A DNA stretch of 16,627 nt from a bacterium (GTDB taxonomy: Bacteria > RBG-13-66-14), in NCBI GenBank assembly GCA_035528375.1, contig DATKYS010000091.1, forward strand, positions 1 through 16,627. Reading direction: 5' to 3'. The translations under genes and the position numbers were made by a program. The notes under the pieces were generated by a model that was not told the DNA's origin, did not search any database, and saw only the letters and a list, made by a program, of their open reading frames with translations. Below, one piece after another: positions 6,855-13,861 of this stretch. Position 1 is the stretch's first letter. Each line of letters begins with the position of its first letter.

Positions 6855-7241
6855 GGCCGCGCCGGGTTGCGACGATGTAGGGGCCGACCGACCGGTCGGC
6901 CCGCGGGCGACCGTGGACGGCCGCCCCTACGGGTTTGATACGCGGATTATCGTAGGGGCGGGTGTCCACACCCGCCCGTATTCACCCCTCTCCCCGGCCC
7001 GTAAGCAACCCTCCGCCCAGAGGGGGGAGGGGACATAAGGCAGCCCTCACCCCCATCCCCGTAGGCGAGCCTCTCCCACAGGGAGAGGGGGGCCTTTTCA
7101 CCCCTCACCCCAACCCTCTCCCTGGAGGGGGGAGGGGACGCTGCAACCCCGGCCCTCGCTCCGCTTCTTGCGACGACGTAGGGCGGCCCCGTAGGACGAG
7201 TCCTCTGCGGGCCGCCGCTTTACACCTCACCCCGGCCTCCG
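6855..7241. repeat. Repeat array between the mop and racemase operons
   Basis: No gene seen. Hairpins occur at 6881-6902 (GGGCCGACC stem, loop GACC), 6905-6926 (inverse orientation, one mismatch), 6956-6977 (GGGCGGGTGT/ACACCCGCCC, 10 bp) and 7182-7216 (nested: outer GGCGGCCC/GGGCCGCC, inner AGGAC/GTCCT). The second element appears at about 6985-7033, 7044-7090 and 7101-7138. The first two hairpins are back to back, head-on, as in BIME-type REP pairs. Confidence 0.82.
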
Positions 7242-8330
7242 TCACACCACGCGCTTCTCGATGTACTTGGAGTGCATCAGCCGCGCCGCTCCCATGTAGT
7301 TGGGCTTGAAGCGCACCGAGCCCCCTACCCGGTAACGGGGGCGCCCGCCGCGGCCGAGGTTCGATTCCAGGCTGTAAACCGTCATGTCCGAGGTGGTCCC
7401 GGCGAACCGCATCCGGTGGTCCTTGGGCGTCAGGTTCTCCACGGCGACGTCCATCATGCCGAAATCCACTATGACCCGGTGCCGGAGCTCCTCCCCTTCG
7501 TGGGTTTGGGCGCGCCCGACGTGCCCCCGGCCGACAACCCCTTCCGGGACGCTGGGCTTGCGCTTCAGCTCGAGAATATGGCCGACGAAATCGAAGGCGT
7601 CGGTTGAGAGGTTGCGGAAGCGTTTCCCGGTCAGGGGGGTGGTCCCGAGGAGGGCCGCCTCGCCGATGCGGAAGTGGTTGACCGCCGCGGGGACCTTCCG
7701 CCGCCTCAGGAGCGGCAGGGTGATGGAGCTCCCGCCGGAAACGAGCTCCAGACTCCGGCCCAGGCGGGCCTCCAGCAGTTGCCTGTACAGGCTGAGCTGG
7801 ATGAGTTTGTCGTAGGTGGGCTCCACGCCGTGCATGCAGCCCAGGTTGGTCCCGATGCCGAGGATGGTGATGTGCTTCAGCCTGAGTATCTCGGTGTAGA
7901 AGTCGAAGATCCTCTCGGCGATGACCCCCTCCCGGAGCTCGCCCATCTCGAGCATGACGATGACGCCGTGCCGTCGTCCCGAGTCCGCGGCGGCCTCGTC
8001 CAGGGCACGGATGGTGGCCAGGGAGGAGTTGAGCGAGACGTCGGCGTAGCGGACCACCGAGCGGACCAGTCTGAGCGGCGGCGGCTTGAGGTACATCGTC
8101 GTCATCCCGGGCCGGAGCTGCTTGACCCTCATCAGGCCCGAGAGGCGCGAATCGGCGATCGAGTGGAGCCGCTCCACCACCGGGTCGGAGAGGAGCCGGT
8201 GCAGGGAGGGCTCGTGTCCCGAGAAGAGCTTGGTCACCAGGGTCCAGCGCTTGTCGTACCGGCTCAGGTGCTCGTCGAGCTTGCGGATGTTGGAGAGTAT
8301 CTTGGCGATGTTTATCCGGAGGTGCGCCAT
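7242..8330 (-). CDS. PLP-dependent alanine/ornithine racemase-family enzyme
   Basis: A fold-III PLP enzyme of the alanine racemase N-terminal barrel family, closest in pattern to ornithine racemase (Orr/YhfX-like). 362 residues, about normal. The PLP lysine is Lys34 in LVTKLFSGHE. Other shared blocks: ADSRLSGLMRVKQLRPGM (59-76), YADVSLNS (94-101), MLEMGELREGV with the catalytic-site acidic/arginine residues, ILGIGTNLGCMHGVEPT, LVSGGSSITLPLL for phosphate/PLP contact, and FRIGEAALLG. The C-terminal beta domain continues to YIEKRVV, as expected for full length. The substrate could be ornithine, alanine or another amino acid; sequence alone does not say. Its ATG is immediately adjacent to the stop of the GNAT gene, whose last codons (GGAGGAG) supply the ribosome site, so the two are translationally coupled. 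Confidence 0.88.
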   Translation of the reverse strand: MAHLRINIAKILSNIRKLDEHLSRYDKRWTLVTKLFSGHEPSLHRLLSDPVVERLHSIADSRLSGLMRVKQLRPGMTTMYLKPPPLRLVRSVVRYADVSLNSSLATIRALDEAAADSGRRHGVIVMLEMGELREGVIAERIFDFYTEILRLKHITILGIGTNLGCMHGVEPTYDKLIQLSLYRQLLEARLGRSLELVSGGSSITLPLLRRRKVPAAVNHFRIGEAALLGTTPLTGKRFRNLSTDAFDFVGHILELKRKPSVPEGVVGRGHVGRAQTHEGEELRHRVIVDFGMMDVAVENLTPKDHRMRFAGTTSDMTVYSLESNLGRGGRPRYRVGGSVRFKPNYMGAARLMHSKYIEKRVV

Positions 8331-8798
8331 CTACTCCTCCTCCGGGGGCCGTTTCCAGCGCATCTCGATGTAGACCTTGGCGAAGCCGAGTCTGGAGTAG
8401 ATGCGTCGTGCGGCGTTGTCCGGCTCCACGTGGAGGGCGACGTCGCCCTCGCTTTCCTCCAGGGCGCGGCGGACGAGCTCGGCGCCGGTGCCCAGGGGGG
8501 CCCGCCTCCGGTCGGCGGCCACGTAGACGAGGTAGTTCTCCGGGATGTAGCCGCTCATGCCGGTGCGGTTCATCACCGCCGCCCCCACCGTTTCCCCGCC
8601 CTGCTCGGCCAGGAGGACGAAGCCGCCCTTGCCGGCCTCGGGGGAGAAGGCGTACTCCAGCGCCCGGGCGATGGAGGTCCGGTCGTCGCTGAAGCGGCCC
8701 AGGTGCTCGTGGAGGAAATCCACCACGTCGCCCGCGACGAGACCGTCCGGCAGGTCCTTTTCTTCGGTGATTTTCAAATATGTGAGCAGGGAGACCAT
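8331..8798 (-). CDS. GNAT-family N-acetyltransferase
   Basis: 155 residues with a C-terminal GNAT domain that would transfer acetyl from acetyl-CoA to an amine. Core strand and pyrophosphate loop: NYLVYVAADRRRAPLGTGAELVRRAL (88-113); the usual Arg/Gln-x-x-Gly-x-Gly is slightly rearranged (Arg99, Gly103, Gly105), so CoA binding is likely but the loop is one residue off. Motif B is clear: VEPDNAARRIYSRLGF (124-139). The N-terminal 50 residues are helical with no obvious motif. ATG 8798-8796 follows GAGAAAGG. It is the first gene of a two-gene unit with the racemase, with no spacer. Acetylation of the racemase product is a guess from linkage; protein-N-terminal or antibiotic targets are not excluded. 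Confidence 0.85.
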   Translation of the reverse strand: MVSLLTYLKITEEKDLPDGLVAGDVVDFLHEHLGRFSDDRTSIARALEYAFSPEAGKGGFVLLAEQGGETVGAAVMNRTGMSGYIPENYLVYVAADRRRAPLGTGAELVRRALEESEGDVALHVEPDNAARRIYSRLGFAKVYIEMRWKRPPEEE

Positions 8799-8866
8799 CC
8801 CCTTTCTCGGCAGGTTTTTTCCGGTATGTCCGCTCCGGGCGGGGCGTTCACGCGATGCCTTTTATA

Positions 8867-8895
8867 ATTATAAGATATTTAACGCTTTATCGCAA
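8867..8895 (-). promoter_or_regulatory. Putative promoter of GNAT-racemase operon
   Basis: On the minus strand TTGCGA (8895-8890, 4 of 6), 17 bases, then a perfect TATAAT (8872-8867). Start near 8860, leader about 60 bases. The -10 sits in the palindrome TTATAATTATAA (8862-8873). Confidence 0.6.
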
Positions 8896-8915
8896 GGGCC
8901 CTCCGCGGGGCCCTT
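8894..8915. promoter_or_regulatory. Perfect inverted repeat between divergent -35 boxes
   Basis: AAGGGCCC (8894-8901) and GGGCCCTT (8908-8915) form a perfect 8-bp dyad around TCCGCG. It overlaps the edge of the leftward -35 (8890-8895) and the rightward -35 (8914-8919), so a bound regulator could occlude both promoters. It could equally be a transcript hairpin for neither gene, since it lies upstream of both starts. Confidence 0.45.
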
Positions 8916-8942
8916 TACCTCCCCCCTGGACCGTGTTAAAAT
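8914..8942 (+). promoter_or_regulatory. Putative promoter of hisC-like-purF operon
   Basis: TTTACC at 8914-8919 (4 of 6), 17 bases, TAAAAT at 8937-8942 (5 of 6). Start near 8949, leader about 40 bases to the ATG at 8990. Confidence 0.6.
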
Positions 8943-8989
8943 CCCGTTCCACTATCCACGCCCACCGCCAAAACCCAACGGGAGCCGCC

Positions 8990-10108
8990 ATGTTCCGCGT
9001 GCGCGAGACCGTCAAGGGCATCCGCCCCTACAAGCCGGGCAAGCCCTCCGATGAGCTCAGGCGCGAGCTGGGCCTCGAGGGCGAGATAATCAAGCTGGCC
9101 TCCAACGAGAACCCGCTCGGGCCCCCGCCGCGGGTGATGCGCGCTCTCCGGGCGCACGTGGGCGAGGTCCACCTCTACCCGGACGACGCCTGCTACTACC
9201 TGACGCGGGCCCTGGCCGAGCACCACGCGGTGGACCCCTCCATGATAATCGTGGACCGGGGCTCGTCGGGCGTCATCGAGCTGGCGGCCAAGCTCCTCTT
9301 GAACCCCGGCGACGAGGTCGTTTACTCCGAGAAGAGCTTCCTCATGTACCCGCTGATGGCGCAGACATTCGGCGCCGTGCACCGGAGCGTACCCCTGCGC
9401 CCGGATTACGTCATAGACCTGGACGGGATGCTGGCCGCTATAACCCCCAAGACCAAGCTCGTCTACCTGCCCAACCCGAACAACCCCACGGGGACGTACA
9501 ACGACGCGGCTTCGCTGGGGCGGTTCATCGGGGCGCTGCCCGACCACGTGGTCCTGGCGCTGGACGAGGCGTACGTGCTCTTCGCCGACGACATGGTCTC
9601 CGATTACGAGTCGGGCCTTAAATTCCTCGTCTCCGGCCGGCGGAACGTCTTCATCCTGCGCACCTTCTCCAAGTCCCACGCCATGGCGGGCCTGCGGGTG
9701 GGGTACGGCATCGGGGACCCGGAGCTGGTCGTCGAGATGCACAAGGTCCGCGCCCCGTTCAACGTCGTTTCCCTCTCGCAGCACGCCGCCCTGGCCGCCC
9801 TGGAAGACTCCGAATTCGTCGCCCAGACCCTGGAGGTCAACCGCGCGGGGATGAAGACACTCGTCGAGGGCCTGCGGGGGCTGGGATTCGAGACGGTGCC
9901 CTCGACGGCCAACTTCGTGCTTTTCCCCGCCGACACGGCGGAGCGCGCCGCCTTCCTCTCGGACGGCCTGTTGAAAAAGGGCGTCATCGTCCGGCCCATG
10001 ACCGCCTTCGGCCTCCCCGACCACATCCGCGTCACCGTCGGCCTGGACTGGCAGATAGAGGCCTTCCTCGAGGGTCTGGCGGCGGTGTTGAAAACCGAAA
10101 AGAAGTGA
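8990..10108 (+). CDS. hisC: Histidinol-phosphate aminotransferase family (HisC-like) PLP enzyme
   Basis: Fold-I PLP aminotransferase of the HisC subfamily, which converts imidazole-acetol phosphate to histidinol phosphate with glutamate, or in paralogues transaminates aromatic amino acids. 372 residues, normal length. Seen: KLASNENPLGPPP (35-47), PNPNNPTG (161-168), Asp192/Tyr195 in LALDEAYV, the PLP lysine Lys228 in RTFSKSHAMAGLRVGYG, and Arg347 in HIRVTVG for the substrate carboxylate. The cofactor-phosphate loop reads GSSGVIEL rather than the common GSDE, and SKSHAMAG differs from the frequent SKAYGLAG, so a HisC2/aromatic-type role is possible. Start chosen at 8990 because GGGAG precedes it by six bases and the HisC N-terminus follows; an upstream in-frame extension from 8855 crosses the promoter. 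No other his genes are near. Confidence 0.88.
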   Translation: MFRVRETVKGIRPYKPGKPSDELRRELGLEGEIIKLASNENPLGPPPRVMRALRAHVGEVHLYPDDACYYLTRALAEHHAVDPSMIIVDRGSSGVIELAAKLLLNPGDEVVYSEKSFLMYPLMAQTFGAVHRSVPLRPDYVIDLDGMLAAITPKTKLVYLPNPNNPTGTYNDAASLGRFIGALPDHVVLALDEAYVLFADDMVSDYESGLKFLVSGRRNVFILRTFSKSHAMAGLRVGYGIGDPELVVEMHKVRAPFNVVSLSQHAALAALEDSEFVAQTLEVNRAGMKTLVEGLRGLGFETVPSTANFVLFPADTAERAAFLSDGLLKKGVIVRPMTAFGLPDHIRVTVGLDWQIEAFLEGLAAVLKTEKK

Positions 10109-11622
10109 CCTTGAACCACGCGACCGAACCGGACCGTCCCCGCGAGGAGTGCGGCGTATTCGGCATTTTCGGCCATCCCGAGAGCGCCGTTTACACCTAC
10201 CTCGGCCTCTACGCCCTGCAGCACCGGGGCCAGGAGTCGGCGGGCATCGCCTCGCGCCTGACCGACGGCACCATGCGCTTCCACCGGGCCATGGGCACCG
10301 CGGCCGAGGTCTTCGACGAGCGTGAGCTGAGGCGCCTCAAGGGCGACGCCGCCATCGGACACGTCCGCTACTCCACCACCGGCGCCAGCCGCCTCCTCAA
10401 CGCCCAGCCCATCTACGTCGAGTTCGGCAAGGGCAAGCTCGCCGTGGCCCACAACGGCAACCTCACCAACGCCCAGAGCATCCGCCGGAGCCTCGAGGCC
10501 CAGGGCTCCATCTTCACCACCACCACCGACTCCGAGGTGATGGTCCACCTGATGGCGATGAGCCGGGAGAGCGAACCCGAGGGGTTCATCGGCGACGCCC
10601 TGCGGCGGTGCCAGGGCTCCTTCTCCCTGGTGGCCCTGACCCCGGACCGGCTGGTGGCCGTGCGCGACCCGCGGGGGATACGCCCCCTGTGCCTGGGCAC
10701 CCGCGAGTGGACCGACGAGGCGGGGGAGGCCCACCTGGCCTGGCTCGTTTCCAGCGAGTCGTGCAGCTTCGACGTGATAGACGCGCGCTACGAGCGGGAG
10801 ATAGCCCCCGGCGAGATGGTGGTGGTGGACGCGGGTGGCCTGCGGAGCGTGTGGCCATTCGATCCGCGGCCCGAGGCGTTCTGCGTCTTCGAGTACGTCT
10901 ACTTCGCCCGCCCGGATTCGGTCCTGCGGGGCAAGAGCGTTTACGGCGTGCGCAAGGAGCTGGGCCGCCGCCTGGCCGTGCAGCTCGCCGAGGCCGGAAT
11001 CACCGGCGACGTGGTCATCGCCGTCCCCGATTCTTCTAACCCCACCGCGCTCGGGCTGGCGCAGGCCTCCGGCATACCCTTCGAGTTCGGGCTCATCCGC
11101 AGCCACTACGTCGGCCGCACCTTCATCGAGCCCAAGCAGCAGATACGCGACTTCGGCGCCAAGCTCAAGTACAACCCAGTCCGCACCGTGCTGAAGGATA
11201 AGAGAGTCATCTGCGTGGACGACTCCATCGTGCGCGGGACGACAAGTAAAAAAATCGTCAAGATGCTCAAGGCCGCCGGCGCCTCCGAGGTCCACCTCGC
11301 CATAAGCTGCCCCCCCTGGCGCTACCCCTGCTACTACGGCATAGACGTCAGCAACTACATGGAGCTCGTCGCCAACGAGAGCTCCTCCATGGACCGGGTA
11401 CGGGAGTTCATCGGCTGCGAGACGCTGACCTACCTGACGCTGGAGCATCTTTTGGAGGGGACGGGTCTGCCGGTGGACAGCTTCTGCCACGCATGCTTCG
11501 ACGGCATCTACGTGGTGCGGCCCGAGGGGCCGGTTCACGGGCCGGGCCAGCCGCAGCTATTCCTCGGCTTGGCCGACGCCCCGTCGCACAAGGAGTCCGA
11601 GTTCCCCGAGGGCGAGCGGTAG
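10105..11622 (+). CDS. purF: Amidophosphoribosyltransferase PurF (iron-sulfur type)
   Basis: Transfers glutamine amide nitrogen to PRPP, giving 5-phosphoribosylamine, the committed step of purine synthesis. 505 residues: an N-terminal Ntn-glutaminase with nucleophile Cys16 in ECGVFGIFG, exposed after removal of a 15-residue propeptide, HVRYSTTG (86-93) and HNGNL (116-120), then a phosphoribosyltransferase domain with PRPP loop VICVDDSIVRGTT (368-380). Cys260 (FCVFEYVYFARPDS), Cys409 (PCYYGID), Cys461 and Cys464 (CHACFDG) correspond to the four cluster ligands of the Bacillus subtilis enzyme, so it should hold a 4Fe-4S cluster and be oxygen sensitive. The start is GTG inside GTGA, overlapping the aminotransferase stop by four bases; TTG at 10111 is an alternative. 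AMP/GMP feedback inhibition is known for the family. Confidence 0.95.
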   Translation: MTLNHATEPDRPREECGVFGIFGHPESAVYTYLGLYALQHRGQESAGIASRLTDGTMRFHRAMGTAAEVFDERELRRLKGDAAIGHVRYSTTGASRLLNAQPIYVEFGKGKLAVAHNGNLTNAQSIRRSLEAQGSIFTTTTDSEVMVHLMAMSRESEPEGFIGDALRRCQGSFSLVALTPDRLVAVRDPRGIRPLCLGTREWTDEAGEAHLAWLVSSESCSFDVIDARYEREIAPGEMVVVDAGGLRSVWPFDPRPEAFCVFEYVYFARPDSVLRGKSVYGVRKELGRRLAVQLAEAGITGDVVIAVPDSSNPTALGLAQASGIPFEFGLIRSHYVGRTFIEPKQQIRDFGAKLKYNPVRTVLKDKRVICVDDSIVRGTTSKKIVKMLKAAGASEVHLAISCPPWRYPCYYGIDVSNYMELVANESSSMDRVREFIGCETLTYLTLEHLLEGTGLPVDSFCHACFDGIYVVRPEGPVHGPGQPQLFLGLADAPSHKESEFPEGER

Positions 11623-11702
11623 GTTTTAGCGATTGTCCGCGAGGTTGAATTACGATGTGTCGTCGGTACTGGGGCGATATGGCTAGGGAAGTAGACTCGT
11701 AG

Positions 11703-11724
11703 GGGCGGACCTTCAGGTCCGCCC
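11703..11724 (+). repeat. REP-like hairpin upstream of the RAYT
   Basis: Perfect 10-bp stem GGGCGGACCT/AGGTCCGCCC around TC, preceded by CGTAG and followed by GCGG. Identical in stem to the copy at 2289-2310. No T-tract follows this one. Confidence 0.85.
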
Positions 11725-11736
11725 GCGGAACGGCGA

Positions 11737-12210
11737 ATGGCTGAAAATCAACCCAAACGTCTCACCGCGCCGCGGCTGCATTCATTCAAATACACCGGCC
11801 CGTACGCGTATTTCATTACCATCTGCACCTACTCCCGCCTACCTCTTCTAAAAGGCGAAACCCTTGTTTCCGGTATTCTAGCCTTATTGGAATCGGCGTG
11901 TGACGAGGAGAGTTTCCACCTTATGGCGTACTGTTTCATGCCTGACCATCTGCATCTTTTGGTCGCGGGCGAAGAGAAGAGCAGCCTCGCCAAGCTGGTA
12001 AAGAGGTTCAAGCAGAACAGCTCGTTTCATTACAGGGGAGGCGGAGGTTCCCACTTGTGGCAGAGAAGCTACTACGACCACGTTTTAAGGTGTGAGGAGG
12101 AAGTGGTCGAAGTTGCCAGGTACATTTGGGAAAATCCTATTCGAAAGGGTCTGGTTGAAACTATCAGTGATTATCCATTTTCGGGTCCCGTTGATTTAAT
12201 GCCCTCGTGA
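11737..12210 (+). CDS. REP-associated tyrosine transposase (RAYT, Y1/HUH family)
   Basis: A 157-residue Y1 transposase-like single-strand nuclease. The metal-binding HUH motif is His71-Leu-His73 within FMPDHLHLLV (67-76), and the catalytic tyrosine is most likely Tyr113 in WQRSYYDHVLR (108-118). The block VARYIWENPIRKGLV (126-140) is typical of RAYTs (usual form YIxxNPxRAGLV). Known RAYTs bind and cut REP hairpins and, unlike IS200 transposases, do not usually move their own gene; they are thought to have been domesticated for REP dispersal. Here REP-like hairpins flank the gene on both sides. The ribosome site is poor (GGAA about eight bases before the ATG), suggesting low expression. Codon use and about 50% G+C differ from purF and purM on either side, which fits horizontal acquisition. 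Confidence 0.9.
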   Translation: MAENQPKRLTAPRLHSFKYTGPYAYFITICTYSRLPLLKGETLVSGILALLESACDEESFHLMAYCFMPDHLHLLVAGEEKSSLAKLVKRFKQNSSFHYRGGGGSHLWQRSYYDHVLRCEEEVVEVARYIWENPIRKGLVETISDYPFSGPVDLMPS

Positions 12211-12218
12211 ACGGACAC

Positions 12219-12252
12219 GGGCCGACCTGAACGGCGCGCCGTCGGTCGGCCC
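12219..12252 (-). repeat. Inverse REP-like hairpin downstream of the RAYT with inner palindrome
   Basis: Outer 9-bp stem GGGCCGACC (12219-12227) with GGTCGGCCC (12244-12252); the loop contains a 12-base perfect palindrome ACGGCGCGCCGT (12231-12242), so it can fold as a stacked hairpin. CTAC follows, the reverse of the GTAG that precedes other copies, so this unit is inverted relative to 11703-11724. Confidence 0.8.
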
Positions 12253-12289
12253 CTACGAGGGTGTACCGGAATTGAAAACAGACCCGTAG

Positions 12290-12311
12290 GGGTGGACCTT
12301 CAGGTCCGCCC
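12290..12311 (+). repeat. REP-like hairpin in the purM leader
   Basis: GGGTGGACCT/AGGTCCGCCC around TC, with one G-T wobble; GTAG precedes it. It lies 65 bases before the purM start and lacks a T-tract, so it may be read through; if purM is transcribed from upstream it lies in the message. Confidence 0.8.
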
Positions 12312-12376
12312 GTGGTTGAATCGAAAAAGACGATTGGCTGAAGCCGTTGACCGTGCTTGACCGCGAAAGGGGCCGG

Positions 12377-13420
12377 ATGGACCAGGGGCGCAATCCGTAC
12401 GCGAAGGCCGGGGTGGACGTGGGGGCCGGGGAGCGGTTCGTCGAGGCCATAAAACCCCTGGCCGCCTCGACGCGCATCCGGGGCTGCGTGGACGCGCTGG
12501 GCGGCTTCGGCGCCGCCTTCGACCCGAAAGCCGCCGGGCTCGAGGACCCGCTCCTCGTCTCCGGCACCGACGGCGTGGGGACCAAGGTCCTGGTCGCCAT
12601 CCGGGCCGGGGTCCACGACACCGTCGGCATAGACTGCGTGGCGATGAACGCCAACGACGTGCTGTGCGCGGGGGCGCGGCCGCTCTTTTTCCTGGACTAC
12701 CTCGCCACCGGGAAGCTCGACGCGGAGCGGGACACGGCGATTCTTTCAGGCGTGGCCGAGGGCTGCCGTCGGGCGGGCTGCGCGCTCATCGGCGGCGAGA
12801 CGGCGGAGATGCCGGGCGTTTATAAGGAAGGCGACTACGATTTGGCCGGGTTCGTCGTGGGGGCGGTGGAGCGGGGGCGGGAGTTTTCGCCGGAGAGGGT
12901 GACGCCGGGCATGGCGCTGGTGGGCCTCGGCTCGTCGGGGCTCCATTCCAACGGATTTTCGCTGGTGCGGCGGCTGGTTTTCGACGTGGCGGGCCTGGAC
13001 GTGGACGCGCACGTGGACGCGCTGGGTAAGACCGTGGCCGAGGAGCTCTTGACGCCCACGCGCCTCTACACGAAGCTCCTGCCGCTGTTTAACAAGCACG
13101 GGACGGCGGCGCTGGCGCACATCACCGGGGGCGGCATCGCCGGCAACCTGGGGCGTGTGATCCCGCCGGGGGCGAAGGCCGTCGTGAAGCGTGGCAGTTG
13201 GCCGAAACAGTCGGTCTTCGCCTGGCTGCAAAAAATCGGCAAGTTGGCGGACGACGAGATGGAGCGGGTGTTCAACTGCGGCTTGGGGCTCATCGCCTGC
13301 GTGCCGGAGGAGAAGGCCGAGGCGCTGGTGGCCGATCTCGCCAAGGCTGGGGAGTTCGCCTACCGGGTGGGCGAGGTGGTCGCCGCCGACGGGGAGCCCC
13401 GGGCGGCGGTGGTGGATTAG
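12377..13420 (+). CDS. purM: Phosphoribosylformylglycinamidine cyclo-ligase PurM (AIR synthetase)
   Basis: ATP-dependent ring closure of FGAM to aminoimidazole ribonucleotide, fifth step of purine synthesis; cytosolic dimer. 347 residues, matching about 345 in E. coli. Visible: YAKAGVDVGAG near 8-18, ATP/Mg site SGTDGVGTKVLVA (62-74), DCVAMNANDVLCAGARPLFFLDY (86-108), GGETAEMPGVY (139-149), and later the glycine-rich HITGGGIAGNLGRV. The start is ATG 12377 with GAAAGGGG just upstream; a TTG start at 12347 would add ten residues (TVLDRERGR) not typical of the family. It lies downstream of purF in the same orientation, separated by the RAYT and hairpins, so an ancestral purF-purM unit may have been split. 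No promoter was confidently found in front. Confidence 0.95.
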   Translation: MDQGRNPYAKAGVDVGAGERFVEAIKPLAASTRIRGCVDALGGFGAAFDPKAAGLEDPLLVSGTDGVGTKVLVAIRAGVHDTVGIDCVAMNANDVLCAGARPLFFLDYLATGKLDAERDTAILSGVAEGCRRAGCALIGGETAEMPGVYKEGDYDLAGFVVGAVERGREFSPERVTPGMALVGLGSSGLHSNGFSLVRRLVFDVAGLDVDAHVDALGKTVAEELLTPTRLYTKLLPLFNKHGTAALAHITGGGIAGNLGRVIPPGAKAVVKRGSWPKQSVFAWLQKIGKLADDEMERVFNCGLGLIACVPEEKAEALVADLAKAGEFAYRVGEVVAADGEPRAAVVD

Positions 13421-13467
13421 GCGCCGGGCGGTCCGAGCCCGTTCCGTGCCGCGTTGCGATGACGTAG

Positions 13468-13495
13468 GGGCCGACCTTCAGGTCGGCCCGTTTTT
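13468..13495 (+). terminator. Intrinsic terminator after purM formed by a REP-like hairpin
   Basis: Perfect 10-bp stem GGGCCGACCT (13468-13477) with AGGTCGGCCC (13480-13489), then G and T5 (13491-13495), 47 bases after the purM stop. Another repeat-family copy serving as a terminator. Confidence 0.7.
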
Positions 13496-13831
13496 GCCCC
13501 TCTCCCTAACCCTCCCCCCAGAGGGGGGAGGGGACATGCACCCCTCACCCCGGCCCGTCGGCGCGCCGCTCCCTGAGAGGGAGAGGGGATAGCTGCACCC
13601 CCCTCCCCGGCCCGTTGCGATGTCGTAGGGGGCGACCTTCAGGTCGGCCCGTTTTTGCCCCTCTCCCTAACCCTCCCCCCAGAGGGGGGGAACATACGGC
13701 AGCCCTCACCCCCATCCCCTCTCCCACGGGGAGAGGGGGGCCGCTACACCCCTCACCCGCGAGTGCGATGACGTAGGGCGGCCCCGTAGGACGAGTCCTC
13801 TGCGGGCCGCCGCGAATTGCGATTACGTAGG

Positions 13832-13861
13832 GCGGGGAATCCTTTCCCCGCTGCTTTTTTT
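13832..13861 (+). terminator. Terminator-like hairpin with T7
   Basis: 8-bp stem GCGGGGAA (13832-13839) with TTCCCCGC (13844-13851), loop TCCT, then TGC and T7 (13855-13861). It lies upstream of the rnfC promoter and would block read-through from the purine side. Confidence 0.6.

Larger units (their letters stand above)
11698..12315. mobile_element. RAYT transposase gene bracketed by REP-like hairpins
   Basis: A Y1/HUH transposase gene (11737-12210) has a REP hairpin 12 bases before its start (11703-11724, plus orientation), an inverse-orientation hairpin just after its stop (12219-12252) and a further plus-orientation hairpin (12290-12311). This is the usual arrangement of REP-associated tyrosine transposases and their REPs. 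The same hairpin family is dispersed through the window. The gene is about half G+C, well below its neighbours. Confidence 0.8.

Noticed and set aside
9604-11538. Long minus-strand open frame (644 codons) opposite the aminotransferase and purF
   Set aside because: It is antisense to two clear genes, is rich in Gly/Ala/Val/His as expected of a G+C-rich shadow frame, and shows no motif.
11623-11697. A promoter or small gene between purF and the RAYT hairpin
   Set aside because: No convincing -35/-10 pair, hairpin with T-tract or coding frame could be made out.
12347-12376. TTG start for PurM ten codons upstream
   Set aside because: The ATG at 12377 has a good ribosome site and gives the usual PurM length and N-terminus.
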